A DNA stretch of 64,000 bases from Blastococcus sp. Marseille-P5729 (GTDB lineage Bacteria; Actinomycetota; Actinomycetes; Mycobacteriales; Antricoccaceae): the NCBI RefSeq assembly GCF_900292035.1, contig NZ_OMPO01000001.1, positions 627,192 through 691,191 on the forward strand, in the 5' to 3' direction. The notes beneath the pieces were generated by a model. It was not told the DNA's origin. It searched no databases and worked only from the letters and a program-made list of their open reading frames with translations. Shown piece after piece: positions 35,712 to 47,689 of this stretch; position 1 is the stretch's first letter, and each line of letters begins with the position of its first letter. The translations under genes and the position numbers were made by a program.

Positions 35712-36191
35712 TCAGCCGCAGTAGTCGGTGGCGTTGTTGACGGCGGTGCGGTAGGCCGTGAGCTCGACCGCGATGCCCGACTTCAGGCCCTCGACGATCT
35801 TGGCCATCTCGGCGACGATCGCCTGCACGTGCGAGATGAGCGTGGCATCGACGATTGTCGGCAGCTGGGCGTTGAGCTGGTCGATGTAGCCCTGGACCTC
35901 GTTCGCCAAGCCTTCGCGCTGCTCGGCCGTCGGGGTGATCCCGGACGAGGCGAGTTCCTTCCAGCTGTCGAGGAAGCCCTTGGCGGTCGTGAGTGCCACG
36001 GCACACTGCTTCTTGAGCTCTTCCTGCGGATCCGCGCTCGCGGACCCCGAGGACGACGAGGACGACGTCACGGTGCCCGGCGCGTAACCGGCCGTGCCCT
36101 GCACGGTGGTGACGCAGCCGGCGACCGCAGACACGCCGAGCGCGCTTGCTGCGACGCCGACGGCTGCTCGTCGGACCACTGTCAGGAACAC
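35712..36191 (-). CDS. Secreted lipoprotein of unknown function
   Basis: 159 aa. The signal peptide (VVRRAAVGVAASALGVSAVA) ends at the lipobox VAGC, so a lipidated cysteine is at about residue 26. A Ser-rich linker (VTSSSSSSGSASADP) follows, then an all-helical domain (KKQCAVALTTAKGFLDSWKE; VQGYIDQLNAQLPTIVDATL) closed by a C-terminal Cys (TDYCG) that could form a disulfide with the Cys of KKQC. I do not recognise a named family. Its 3' end abuts the minisatellite. Confidence 0.82.
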   Translation of the reverse strand: MFLTVVRRAAVGVAASALGVSAVAGCVTTVQGTAGYAPGTVTSSSSSSGSASADPQEELKKQCAVALTTAKGFLDSWKELASSGITPTAEQREGLANEVQGYIDQLNAQLPTIVDATLISHVQAIVAEMAKIVEGLKSGIAVELTAYRTAVNNATDYCG

Positions 36192-36421
36192 CTGTTGTCA
36201 CCTTCGGTCGCGGCTGCGGACAAAGCGAGGTCGCCGTTCAGGTTAGTCGAACAGATATTGAGCCCGCAGGCCTGGCCGGTGTGGGACTTCCGATATCTCG
36301 GCCATGGTTCGAGTATCCGGCGCGAACCGCATAGATTGGGGACACCGCATCCGCGGCCCTGCCACACCAGGGCGTGGACCGCGAGCGACCGATCGATGCC
36401 AGCGCCGAAGGAGAACCCATC

Positions 36422-39253
<2,832 letters not shown>

Positions 39254-39273
39254 GCCAGGCCGCTGCGGGCCGT

Positions 39274-39954
39274 TTACTCCTTCCGAACGACGGGCGGGGC
39301 CGCACCGCAGAGTCGCCCGGCAGCCTGCCGGACGACGACCGCGAGCAGCATCGCCCACGCGAAGGCGAGCGCGAACCCGGCCAGTACGTCGCTCAGGTAG
39401 TGCACCCCGAGCGCCATGCGGGTGAACCCCACGACGACCGGCAGGGCGGACGAGAGCACGATGACCGCGACGCGCGCCACGCCGCGCAGGCTCATCCCGA
39501 CCGCGCACGCGACGATGATCGCCACCACCATCGCCCCGCCCGAGTGACCACTCGGGAAGGAGCTCTCCTGGAAGGTGAGCTCCGGGTCGGCCCCGACGGG
39601 CCGGGGCCGACCGATGATCGCCTTGGCTGCGGAGCTCACCAGCCCATAGCTAAAACCACATAGCCCCGCCCAGGTCGCGACCGCGACCCGCCGACGCAGC
39701 AGACCCACGATCACCAGCGGAGCGATCACGAGCGTGCGGAAGATCGCCTCTCCCCCGCGGGTCAGCACGCGCATCGCGCTCCACCGCCCCGCGTCCTGCG
39801 ACGCCCAGGCCCACAGGGACGGCGTCAGGTCGCCGTCCAGCCAGGTCGATGCGCCGTCCGTCGCAACGACGAGCAGCACCAGCAGCAGGAAGCCGGCGAA
39901 GGCTGCGCCCGCAGCCGTCACCATCCGGCGTCCTGGCCACCACCCGTCGAGCAT
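39274..39954 (-). CDS. PAP2-family membrane phosphatase
   Basis: 226 aa with about six membrane helices. The three acid-phosphatase motifs are present: AKAIIGRPRP, SFPSGHSGG and TRMALGVHYLSDVLAG, whose histidines form the phosphohistidine active site on the outer face. Substrates in this family include undecaprenyl pyrophosphate and phosphatidic acid. It lies inverted between aceE and fabD, exactly where related actinobacteria carry the FasR-type regulator of the fatty-acid operon. No regulator is seen here. Confidence 0.92.
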   Translation of the reverse strand: MLDGWWPGRRMVTAAGAAFAGFLLLVLLVVATDGASTWLDGDLTPSLWAWASQDAGRWSAMRVLTRGGEAIFRTLVIAPLVIVGLLRRRVAVATWAGLCGFSYGLVSSAAKAIIGRPRPVGADPELTFQESSFPSGHSGGAMVVAIIVACAVGMSLRGVARVAVIVLSSALPVVVGFTRMALGVHYLSDVLAGFALAFAWAMLLAVVVRQAAGRLCGAAPPVVRKE

Positions 39955-40099
39955 GCTCCTGCCTCGCCATCCCCACCTGCGGTGGGTTCTACCTAGATGT
40001 AGCGAGACGAAACGTACCGCAGGCGGGAAGGGGTGATGCTGGCCCTAACACGGCGCGGGGTGCTGGCAATACTGCCGGGTAACGGCCAGGGTTGAACTC

Positions 40100-40999
40100 G
40101 TGATCGCGATTGTTGCGCCCGGACAGGGCTCTCAGACTCCCGGAATGCTCACCCCCTGGCTCGAGCTGGACGGCGCTGAGGAGACCGTCGCCGCGATGTC
40201 CGAGCTCAGCGGGCTCGACCTGAAGCGGCTCGGCACGACGGCGGACGCCGACGAGATCAAGGACACCGCCGTCACCCAGCCGCTAGTCGTATCACTGGCG
40301 CTGCTGGCCTTCGACGCCCTGCAGCCCTCGGGCGATCTTGCCGTCGCCGGGCACAGCGTCGGCGAGATCGCGGCGGCGGCGATGGCCGGCGTCATCGCGA
40401 AGGACGAGGCGGTCAAGCTCGCCGCCGTCCGCGGCCGCGCGATGGCCGATGCCTGCGCGGCCGAGGACACCTCGATGGCGGCCGTTCTCGGCGGCGACGA
40501 ACAGGAGGTGCTCAGCACGCTGAGCGGCCTGGGACTCGATCCGGCAAACCGCAACGGCGGAGGCCAGATCGTCGCTGCGGGACCGGTCGATGCCATCGAG
40601 GCGCTTCGCGAGAACCCGCCGGCCAAGGCCCGCGTCATGCCGCTGTCGGTCGCCGGCGCCTTCCACACCCGCTTCATGCAGCCGGCCCAGGACCGCGTCG
40701 CCGAGCAGCGCGCGGCCCTCGAGGCCACCGACCCGTCGTACACCCTGCTGTCGAACGCCGACGGCAAGGCTGTGACCTCCGGCACGGAGTTCCTCGACCG
40801 GCTGGTCACCCAAGTGACCAGCCCAGTGCGGTGGGACCTGTGCATGCAGACGATGCTCGAGCTGGGTGTCGAGGCGATCGTCGAGCTGCCGCCCGCCGGA
40901 GCGCTCACCGGCCTGGCGCGCCGCGGCATGAAGGGCGTGCAGAACCTCGCCGTGAAGACCCCGGACGACCTCGACGCCGTCCGGGAGCTGCTCGGCTGA
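40100..40999 (+). CDS. fabD: Malonyl-CoA:ACP transacylase
   Basis: 299 aa. It loads malonyl groups onto ACP for fatty-acid elongation. IVAPGQGSQTPGML is the N-terminal oxyanion motif, the catalytic Ser86 lies in AGHSVGEIAAA, VRGRAMADAC contains the malonyl-binding Arg, and VAGAFHTRFM contains the catalytic His. The start is GTG. It is first in the operon fabD-fabH-acpP-fabF-accD. The 145-nt upstream region is free of genes and should hold the promoter. Confidence 0.96.
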   Translation: MIAIVAPGQGSQTPGMLTPWLELDGAEETVAAMSELSGLDLKRLGTTADADEIKDTAVTQPLVVSLALLAFDALQPSGDLAVAGHSVGEIAAAAMAGVIAKDEAVKLAAVRGRAMADACAAEDTSMAAVLGGDEQEVLSTLSGLGLDPANRNGGGQIVAAGPVDAIEALRENPPAKARVMPLSVAGAFHTRFMQPAQDRVAEQRAALEATDPSYTLLSNADGKAVTSGTEFLDRLVTQVTSPVRWDLCMQTMLELGVEAIVELPPAGALTGLARRGMKGVQNLAVKTPDDLDAVRELLG

Positions 41000-41001
41000 T
41001 C

Positions 41002-41961
41002 ATGCTGCAGACCACCCCTCCACAACACGCAGCCATCGAGGCGTTCGGTGCCTACCGTCCCGCGCGCGTGGTCACCAACGACGAGCTCGCGACGCGCGTC
41101 GACACCAGTGACGAGTGGATCACCACCCGCGTCGGCATCAAGGAGCGCCGGTACGCCGCCGCCCACGAGACCGTCGTGTCGATGGCCGTGGAGGCCGGCC
41201 GCGACGCCCTCGGCAAGGCCGGGGTCGCGGGCGGCGAAGTCGATCTGCTCATCGTGGCCACCTGCACGGCGCCGTCGCAGCTGCCCAGCGCGGCCCCGCA
41301 GGTCGCCCACCTGCTCGGTGCCAGCGCTCCCGGCGCGTACGACGTCAACGCCGCCTGCGCCGGGTTCTGCTACTCACTCGCCCAGGCCTCGCACGCCATC
41401 CAGGCCGGGGCGGCGCAGAAGGCGTTGGTGATCGGCGTCGAGAAGCTCACCGACTGGATCGACCACGACGACCGGACGACGAGCATCATCTTCGCCGACG
41501 GAGCCGGCGCGGCCGTCGTCGGTCGATCGGGCGCTCAGGGAATCGGACCCACGGTGTGGGGGTCGGCCGGCGACCGGCCGGAGGCCATCATCATCCGCAG
41601 CCGCGATCAGCTGCTCGAGATGGACGGCCGTGCGGTCTTTCGCTGGGCGACCACGGAGGTCCGCGCCGAGGTCGACCGAATCTGCGGGGCCTCGGGGCTG
41701 AGCCTGCGCGACATCGACATCTTCGTGCCGCACCAGGCGAACATGCGGATCATCGACAACATGCTGCGGGCGCTGGATTTCCGCGACGACGTCGTCGTCG
41801 CGCGTGACATCGCCCTGGCCGGGAACACCTCGGCCGCCTCGATCCCACTGGCGATCGACACGCTGCTTGATGCCGGTCAGGCCACCAGCGGCGATAAGGT
41901 TCTCACGATCGGTTTCGGCGCGGGTCTCACCTTCGCCGGGCAGGTCTTCGAGATGCCCTAG
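41002..41961 (+). CDS. fabH: 3-oxoacyl-ACP synthase III
   Basis: 319 aa. It starts fatty-acid synthesis by condensing acyl-CoA with malonyl-ACP. The catalytic triad is Cys119 in DVNAACAGFCYSL, His in FVPHQANMRI and Asn in ALAGNTSAAS. SDEWITTRVGIKERRY is the CoA-binding region. It begins 2 nt after the fabD stop. Its presence inside the operon separates this organism from mycobacteria, whose fabH is elsewhere. Primer preference (acetyl or branched) cannot be read. Confidence 0.96.
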   Translation: MLQTTPPQHAAIEAFGAYRPARVVTNDELATRVDTSDEWITTRVGIKERRYAAAHETVVSMAVEAGRDALGKAGVAGGEVDLLIVATCTAPSQLPSAAPQVAHLLGASAPGAYDVNAACAGFCYSLAQASHAIQAGAAQKALVIGVEKLTDWIDHDDRTTSIIFADGAGAAVVGRSGAQGIGPTVWGSAGDRPEAIIIRSRDQLLEMDGRAVFRWATTEVRAEVDRICGASGLSLRDIDIFVPHQANMRIIDNMLRALDFRDDVVVARDIALAGNTSAASIPLAIDTLLDAGQATSGDKVLTIGFGAGLTFAGQVFEMP

Positions 41962-41980
41962 CGAAAGAAAGGAACCAGTT

Positions 41981-42223
41981 ATGGCTACCACCCAGGAGAT
42001 CCAGGACGGCCTTGCCGAGATCCTCGAAGAGGTTGCGGGTGTCATGCCCGAGGACGTCGCGCCGGAGAAGTCGTTTACCGACGACCTCGACGTGGACTCG
42101 CTGTCCATGGTCGAGATCGCCACGGCCGTCGAGGACAAGTGGGGCGTCGCGATCCCCGACGAGGAGCTCGCCAACATCAAGACCGTCGGCGATGCCATCA
42201 CCTTCATCGAGAACAATCAGTAG
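41981..42223 (+). CDS. acpP: Acyl carrier protein
   Basis: 80 aa, acidic. Ser40 in the DVDSLSMVE motif receives the phosphopantetheine arm. EKSFTDDLDVDS and KWGVAIPDEELANIKTVGDA match helices II and III. AGAAAGGA lies 6-7 nt before the ATG, a very good ribosome-binding site. It lacks the long C-terminal extension of mycobacterial AcpM. A strong hairpin follows, which may give extra acpP transcript relative to fabF. Confidence 0.97.
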   Translation: MATTQEIQDGLAEILEEVAGVMPEDVAPEKSFTDDLDVDSLSMVEIATAVEDKWGVAIPDEELANIKTVGDAITFIENNQ

Positions 42224-42247
42224 TCCTTCGCGCTCACGCGTACAGCC

Positions 42248-42287
42248 GACGCGGGTGCCTGCTCCAGCCTGGACAGGCACCCGCGTC
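42248..42287 (+). terminator. Intra-operon hairpin between acpP and fabF
   Basis: A 14-bp perfect stem (42248-42261 with 42274-42287), whose 12-nt loop can itself pair TCCAG with CTGGA. It lies 25 nt after acpP and 29 nt before fabF. Partial termination or 3'-end stabilisation is likely. Confidence 0.8.
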
Positions 42288-42316
42288 GCAACCACCCGAC
42301 CTTCGAGGAGAGACCC

Positions 42317-43540
42317 GTGACCGACGTCGTCATCACCGGGCTCGGAGCGACCACGCCGCTGGGCGGGGACGTCGAAAGTTCCTGGAGCGCCCTGCTCGCT
42401 GGGCGCAGCGGGGTCAGCCTGCTCACCGACGACGCGTACGCCGACGTCCCCTGTCGGCTCGCGGGCCGGTTCGCAGACGCCCCCGGCAACCACATCGACC
42501 GACCGAAGGCCCGCCGCCTGGACGTCTCACAGCAGGCCGCCCTGGTCGCCGCACGCGAGGCGTGGGCGGCCGCGGGCGCTCCCGAGGTCGAGGCCGAACG
42601 GCTCGGCGTCGTCGTCGGCACCGGCATCGGCGGCGCGGTCACCCTCCTGGCCCAGGACGACGTCCGCGAGGAGCGCGGTCCCAAGCGCGTCTCGCCGTAC
42701 ATGGTCCCGATGCTGATGCCGAACGGGCCGGCCGCGACCGTCGGGCTCGAGGTCGGCGCGAAGGCCGGCGTCCACACCACCGTCTCCGCCTGCGCGTCCG
42801 GCGCGGAGGCACTGCAGCTCGGTCTCGACCTGATCCGCGCCGGCCGTGCCGACGTCATCGTCGCCGGCGGTGCGGAGGCCTGCATCCATCCCACGCCCTT
42901 CGCCGGGTTCGGGATGGCGCGGGCGATGTCGACCCGCAACGACGACCCCGAGGGCGCCTCAAGGCCCTTCGACACCGGCCGCGACGGTTTCGTCATGGGC
43001 GAGGGCGCAGCGATCATGGTGCTCGAGAGCGCCGAGCACGCCGCGGCACGAGGCGCCCAGGTCATCGCGCGGCTCGCCGGCGCCGGAACCACCTCGGATG
43101 CCTACGACATGGTCGCCCCCGACCCTGCTGGCTCCGGCGCGGCCCGCGCGATCACCCTCGCGCTGCGCGACGGCGGCATCGAGCCCTCCGCCGTCCACCA
43201 TGTCAACGCGCATGCCACCTCCACGCCGGTCGGCGACATCGCCGAGGCCGCGGCGATCCGCGCCGCGATCGGCGACCATGCGGCAGTGACCGCCACGAAG
43301 GCAGCGACCGGGCACATGATGGGCGCTGCGGGCGCGGTCGAGGCGCTGTTCGCGGTGCTCGCCGTCCGCGACCAGGTGTGCCCGCCGATCAGGAACCTCG
43401 AGGACGTCGATCCGGACGAGAACGTCCAGGCCCTCGACCTCGTGCGCGGCGCGGCCCGCCAGATGGAGATCGGTGCCGCGATCAGCAACTCGTTCGGCTT
43501 CGGCGGCCACAACACCGCCGTGCTGTTCACCAAGCCGTAA
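42317..43540 (+). CDS. fabF: 3-oxoacyl-ACP synthase II
   Basis: A 407-aa elongation condensing enzyme. Catalytic Cys159 is in VSACASGAEAL, with His in VNAHATSTPVGD and in KAATGHMMGAAG. FGFGGHNTAVLF closes the protein. The GTG start has GAGGAGAG 7 nt upstream. A single KAS II is present, without the KasA/KasB duplication of mycolic-acid producers. It is separated from acpP by a strong hairpin but lies in the same direction and order as the Streptomyces fab operon. Confidence 0.96.
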   Translation: MTDVVITGLGATTPLGGDVESSWSALLAGRSGVSLLTDDAYADVPCRLAGRFADAPGNHIDRPKARRLDVSQQAALVAAREAWAAAGAPEVEAERLGVVVGTGIGGAVTLLAQDDVREERGPKRVSPYMVPMLMPNGPAATVGLEVGAKAGVHTTVSACASGAEALQLGLDLIRAGRADVIVAGGAEACIHPTPFAGFGMARAMSTRNDDPEGASRPFDTGRDGFVMGEGAAIMVLESAEHAAARGAQVIARLAGAGTTSDAYDMVAPDPAGSGAARAITLALRDGGIEPSAVHHVNAHATSTPVGDIAEAAAIRAAIGDHAAVTATKAATGHMMGAAGAVEALFAVLAVRDQVCPPIRNLEDVDPDENVQALDLVRGAARQMEIGAAISNSFGFGGHNTAVLFTKP

Positions 43541-43551
43541 GGGAGCCCCCC

Positions 43552-44964
43552 GTGAGCACCACCGCGCCGACGATCGAGCAGACGGTCGACCCACGCGACC
43601 CGATCACCCGGCTGGCGGCCCTGTTCGACCCCAACACGCTCGAGCTGGCCAACCGCCGCGAAGAGGCCACAGGAGTCGTGTGGGGCCGCGGCAAGGTCGA
43701 CGGTTCGCCCGCGATCGCCTTCTGCTCCGACGCCACCAAGATGGGCGGCGCGATGGGCTCGGAAGGCTGCGCCAACATCGTCGACGCGATCGAGACGGCC
43801 AACCGCGAGCGGATCCCGTGCGTCGGCATCTGGCACTCCGGCGGGGCGCGCCTCGCCGAGGGTGTGGAGGCCCTCGACGCCGTCGGCCAGGTGTTCGCCG
43901 CGATGGTGCACGCCTCCGGACGCATTCCCCAGATCTCCGTCGTCCTCGGGCCGGCGGCCGGTGGGGCGGCGTACGGTCCGGCGCTGACCGACGTCGTGGT
44001 GATGTCCGGCAACGGACGGGTGTTCGTGACCGGTCCCGAGGTGGTTCGCTCGGTGACCGGGGAGCAGGTCGACATGGAGGCCCTGGGCGGGCCGGACGCG
44101 CACGGCAAGAAGAGCGGCGTGGTCCATATCACCACCCCCACCGACGAGGACGCCCTGCACACCGCGCGGCAGCTGGTCGACCTGCTGGGCGAGCAAGGCA
44201 GGTTCGATTTGCAGAAGGCCGAGGAGAAGCCGTCGCTTGAGACAGCGCTTCCGGAGTCTGCCCGGCGCGCGTACGACGTCCGCCCGGTGCTGCGGGAGTT
44301 GATGGACGACGAGCTGCTGGAGATCCAGCCGCGGTGGGCTCCGAACATCGTCTGCGGTCTCGGCCGGCTCGCCGGCCGCACCGTCGGCGTCGTCGCGAAC
44401 AACCCGATCCGGCTCGGGGGGTGCCTGGATTCCAACAGCGCCGAGAAGGCAGCGCGCTTCGTGCGGATGTGCGACTCGCTCGGCGTCCCGCTCGTGGTCG
44501 TCGTCGACGTGCCCGGCTATCTGCCCGGCGTCGGGCAGGAATGGGACGGCGTCGTCCGTCGCGGCGCCAAGCTGCTGCACGCCTTCGCCGAGTGCGTCGT
44601 GCCGCGGGTCACCGTGGTCACCCGCAAGGTGTACGGCGGTGCCTACATTGCGATGAACTCAAAATCGCTCGGAGCGACGCGGGTGTTCGCCTGGCCGACG
44701 GCGGAGGTCGCGGTCATGGGCGCCAAGGCGGCGGTCGGCATCCTGCACCGCAAGACCCTGGCCGCCGCGCCCATCGAGGAGCGCGAAGCGCTGCATGACC
44801 AGCTCGCTGCCGAGCACGAGAAGGTCGCCGGCGGCGTGGACCGGGCGCTCGCGATCGGCGTCGTCGACGAGGTGATCGAGCCCGCGCAGACCCAGATCGG
44901 TCTGGTAAAGGCGCTCGCCAGCCGCCCCGCCGGCCGCGGCATGCACGGGAACATCCCACTATGA
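43552..44964 (+). CDS. accD: Acyl-CoA carboxylase beta subunit (AccD6-like)
   Basis: A 470-aa carboxyltransferase that makes malonyl-CoA (or methylmalonyl-CoA) with a biotinylated alpha subunit encoded elsewhere. WHSGGARLAEGVEALDAVG and VVLGPAAGGAAYGPALTDVV form the first crotonase half, and VVVDVPGYLPGVGQEWDGVV then KVYGGAYIAMNSKSLGA the second. The GTG start is 11 nt after fabF with GGGAG upstream. Position at the end of the fab operon equals mycobacterial accD6, which supports a malonyl-CoA role. Substrate choice depends on one pocket residue I cannot place with certainty. Confidence 0.94.
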   Translation: MSTTAPTIEQTVDPRDPITRLAALFDPNTLELANRREEATGVVWGRGKVDGSPAIAFCSDATKMGGAMGSEGCANIVDAIETANRERIPCVGIWHSGGARLAEGVEALDAVGQVFAAMVHASGRIPQISVVLGPAAGGAAYGPALTDVVVMSGNGRVFVTGPEVVRSVTGEQVDMEALGGPDAHGKKSGVVHITTPTDEDALHTARQLVDLLGEQGRFDLQKAEEKPSLETALPESARRAYDVRPVLRELMDDELLEIQPRWAPNIVCGLGRLAGRTVGVVANNPIRLGGCLDSNSAEKAARFVRMCDSLGVPLVVVVDVPGYLPGVGQEWDGVVRRGAKLLHAFAECVVPRVTVVTRKVYGGAYIAMNSKSLGATRVFAWPTAEVAVMGAKAAVGILHRKTLAAAPIEEREALHDQLAAEHEKVAGGVDRALAIGVVDEVIEPAQTQIGLVKALASRPAGRGMHGNIPL

Positions 44965-44969
44965 GAACG

Positions 44970-45025
44970 GCCTCGTAGCCACGAGCCGCTGGGGCGGCCG
45001 GCCTGCCCGCTCGGGTCTACGAGGC
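44970..45025. terminator. Terminator of the fatty-acid operon
   Basis: GCCTCGTAG (44970-44978) pairs with CTACGAGGC (45017-45025) around a GC-rich internal region. It also overlaps the stop of the convergent DUF3145 gene. Confidence 0.6.
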
Positions 45026-45508
45026 TGCGGTTATCCAGGTGACCGGCGCACCGTCGCCGCCCTCGCGGTAGACCTCGAGTTCGGCGTCGAAGCTCTGCCC
45101 CGTGAGCTGATCGAGCCCGTGCTGGAAGTCCTCGATGGTCTTGGCCGTCTCACGCAGCGCACGCAGCTGGTTCTCCGAGACCACGATGTCCCCGTTCACG
45201 CCGATCTGGGCGCGGAAGATGCCGCGGCCCGGGAGGTAGGCGATGCGCTCGCCGTCCGTGCCGGCGGTCGGCTCCTCGGTCACCTCGAAGACCAGCATCG
45301 GCCACGCCTTCAGCGCCGCGGCGATGTTGTTGGCCGAGCCGGAGGGACCTTGCCAGACGAGCTCGGCACGGAGCTCCCCGGGGGCAGCGGGCTGCGCCGT
45401 CCACTGCATCTTCACGGGGCACTTGAGGGTAGCCGAGATGGCCCATTCAGCATGCGGCGTCAGCGCCGGTGGTGCCGAGTGGACGAACACAACGCCACGC
45501 GTATGCAT
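45017..45508 (-). CDS. DUF3145 family protein
   Basis: A 163-aa actinobacteria-specific family. MHTRGVVFVHSAPPALTPHA is the typical start, WAISATLKCPVKMQWTAQPA the core, and IFRAQIGVNGDIVVSENQLR a conserved later strand. GGGAGGG lies 5-6 nt before the ATG. There is no signal peptide, so it is cytoplasmic. The family is often found beside fatty-acid and acyl-CoA carboxylase genes, as here, but the function is not known. Confidence 0.9.
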   Translation of the reverse strand: MHTRGVVFVHSAPPALTPHAEWAISATLKCPVKMQWTAQPAAPGELRAELVWQGPSGSANNIAAALKAWPMLVFEVTEEPTAGTDGERIAYLPGRGIFRAQIGVNGDIVVSENQLRALRETAKTIEDFQHGLDQLTGQSFDAELEVYREGGDGAPVTWITAAS

Positions 45509-45673
45509 CGCAGCCCTCCCGAGTCGATCGGACGTCTTCCCCAACGCCGGTGACTGAAGTGGTGCGTGTGACACGTGTTCTCGTTGTGCACTCATTGTGA
45601 CGCACCGGCGCCGTTCGCGCCAGCCCACATGGTTTGATAGTGCGCAGCCCACCGCCGTACGCCGAGGAGCCCC

Positions 45674-46492
45674 ATGCGATTCCGCCGCAACCGCGACGAG
45701 CAGCCGGTCGACGACGCCGCCGGCGAGGTCGACAAGGATGCGGTTCACGAAGCGGAGCCGACTGAGCACGCCGAGCCCACCGAGGACGATCTCCACGCCG
45801 ACTCGGATGGCGACGCGGAGGAAGACCGGGACGTCGAGGACGATGACGAAGACCGGGGCGACGACGAAGACCGGGACGTCGAGGACGACGTAGAAGACCG
45901 GGACGACGAAGACGACGAGGAGGACCTCTACGAGGACCCCAAACCGACCGGCCGGTTCGCGTGGCTGAAGGCGCGCAAGCGCAAGATCGAATACGGCCCG
46001 GACTTCACCGTCAAGGTCGCCACTCTCCCCGATCTCGAGCGCTTCCCGGAGGACGGCCACGTACACCCGGAGATCGTGCGCTCGTGGATGGCGTTGCAGC
46101 AGTTCGGCGAGGCGATGCTGCTGGTGTCCTGGGTCAAGCGCGCCCCGGTCGGATACGTTCTGGTCTCATGGACCGGCGACTGGAACGACGAAGTCCGCGC
46201 CGAGTATCCCGACGTCCCGGCGCTGACCAACCTGTGGGCCGATGAGCGCTATGTCACTGAGGACGTCGAGCGCAAGCTAATAGAGGCCGCAATCACGGTC
46301 TGCGAGAAGCAGGGCAAGGATCGGCTGCTGGCGACGATCGAGTCCACCAATACCTCGGTCCGCGACCACCTCGAGGAGCTCGGCTTCGAGGACACCGGGG
46401 TGACGACGTCCGAGAGATACGTCTACCGCGACGCAGAAGGCAAGAAGCGCCGAGGCACACACGAGAACGTTGTCCTGCTCAAAGAGCTCTGA
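45674..46492 (+). CDS. GNAT-like protein with a long acidic N-terminal tail
   Basis: 272 aa. Residues ~16-93 are almost entirely Asp/Glu with Arg, in a loose EDRDVEDD-type repeat (for example DRDVEDDVEDRDDEDDEED), so this part should be disordered. From ~95 a folded domain follows: PDFTVKVATLPDLERFPEDG, SWMALQQFGEAMLLVSWVKR, RAPVGYVLVSWTG and LGFEDTGVTTSERYVYRDAE, with the pattern of a GNAT acetyltransferase. The clear Q/RxxGxG/A acetyl-CoA loop is weak. GAGGAGC precedes the ATG. The substrate is unknown. The acidic tail may bind a basic partner. Confidence 0.75.
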   Translation: MRFRRNRDEQPVDDAAGEVDKDAVHEAEPTEHAEPTEDDLHADSDGDAEEDRDVEDDDEDRGDDEDRDVEDDVEDRDDEDDEEDLYEDPKPTGRFAWLKARKRKIEYGPDFTVKVATLPDLERFPEDGHVHPEIVRSWMALQQFGEAMLLVSWVKRAPVGYVLVSWTGDWNDEVRAEYPDVPALTNLWADERYVTEDVERKLIEAAITVCEKQGKDRLLATIESTNTSVRDHLEELGFEDTGVTTSERYVYRDAEGKKRRGTHENVVLLKEL

Positions 46493-46563
46493 GCACCGGC
46501 CTACGTGACCAACGCGGCACAAACGCCGCCGACGAAGCGCGGTTTAGCGCTCAACAATCCGTG

Positions 46564-46569
46564 TAGGCT
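46564..46569 (+). promoter_or_regulatory. Probable -10 element of ino1
   Basis: TAGGCT, 38 nt before the ATG at 46607. A run of T and GGAGGA follow in the leader. Confidence 0.45.
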
Positions 46570-46606
46570 GGACGACGCTCATTTTTTGTTCCGGAGGACA
46601 TCACCC

Positions 46607-47689
46607 ATGGGTTCGATCAATGTCGCCATCGTCGGCGTCGGCAACTGCGCGTCGTCGCTCGTGCAGGGCGTGCACTATTACCGCGACACCCCGGCGTCGG
46701 AGACCGTCCCGGGCCTCATGCACGTCCAGTTCGGTGATTACCACGTGCGTGACATCAACTTCGTCGCCGCGTTCGACGTCGATGACCTGAAGGTCGGCAA
46801 GGACCTCTCCGAGGCCATCAACGCCAGCCAGAACAACACGATCAAGATCTGCGACGTCCCGACGCTGGGCGTCGAAGTGAGCCGAGGGCACACCCTCGAT
46901 GGCCTAGGCACCTACTACCGCGACGTGGTCAACGAGTCGCCGGTCGAGCCGGTCGACGTCGTGCAGGTCCTCAAGGAGCGCAAGGTCGACGTCCTCGTGT
47001 CGTATCTGCCGGTGGGTTCGGAGGAGGCCGATCGCTTCTACGCCCAGTGCGCCATCGACGCCAAGGTCGCCTTCGTGAACGCGCTGCCGGTGTTCATCGC
47101 CAGCGACCCGGAGTGGGCCAAGAAGTTCCAGGACGCCGGCGTCCCGATCGTGGGAGACGACATCAAGTCGCAGGTCGGCGCCACCATCACCCACCGCGTG
47201 CTGACCAAGCTGTTCGAGGACCGCGGAGTGAAGGTCGAGCGGACCTACCAGCTGAACTTCGGCGGCAACATGGACTTCATGAACATGCTGGAGCGTCAGC
47301 GGCTGGAGTCCAAGAAGATCTCCAAGACCCAGGCGGTCACCTCGCAGATCACCGAGCGCGAGCTGCCCGCCCGCGACGTCCACGTCGGCCCGTCGGACCA
47401 CGTCCCATGGCTGGATGACCGCAAGTTCGCCTACGTCCGCATCGAGGGCCGGGGCTTCGGCGACGTTCCGACCTCCTTGGAGTACAAGCTCGAGGTGTGG
47501 GACTCCCCCAACTCCGCCGGCGTCATCATCGATGCGCTGCGCGCAGCGAAGATCGCCAAGGACCGCGGGATCGGCGGGCCGGTCCTGTCGGCGTCGTCCT
47601 ACTTCATGAAGTCCCCGCCGGAGCAGTACGACGACTCCGCGGCACGCGACGCGGTGGAGCAGTTCATCAAGGGCGAGACCGACCGCTAG
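46607..47689 (+). CDS. ino1: Inositol-1-phosphate synthase
   Basis: 360 aa. NAD-dependent conversion of glucose-6-phosphate to myo-inositol-1-phosphate, the entry to phosphatidylinositol and mycothiol. [16 protein letters not shown] binds [23 protein letters not shown] follows, and [18 protein letters not shown], then [13 protein letters not shown], contain the catalytic lysines and metal site. The short archaeal/actinobacterial form is expected. GGAGGA is 8 nt before the ATG. Its 3' end overlaps the convergent TetR gene by 23 bp. Confidence 0.97.
   Translation: MGSINVAIVGVGNCASSLVQGVHYYRDTPASETVPGLMHVQFGDYHVRDINFVAAFDVDDLKVGKDLSEAINASQNNTIKICDVPTLGVEVSRGHTLDGLGTYYRDVVNESPVEPVDVVQVLKERKVDVLVSYLPVGSEEADRFYAQCAIDAKVAFVNALPVFIASDPEWAKKFQDAGVPIVGDDIKSQVGATITHRVLTKLFEDRGVKVERTYQLNFGGNMDFMNMLERQRLESKKISKTQAVTSQITERELPARDVHVGPSDHVPWLDDRKFAYVRIEGRGFGDVPTSLEYKLEVWDSPNSAGVIIDALRAAKIAKDRGIGGPVLSASSYFMKSPPEQYDDSAARDAVEQFIKGETDR

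Noticed and set aside
36332-36337. TAGATT as aceE promoter
   Set aside because: Fits a -10, but there is no convincing -35 and the leader would be about 80 nt; too weak to annotate.
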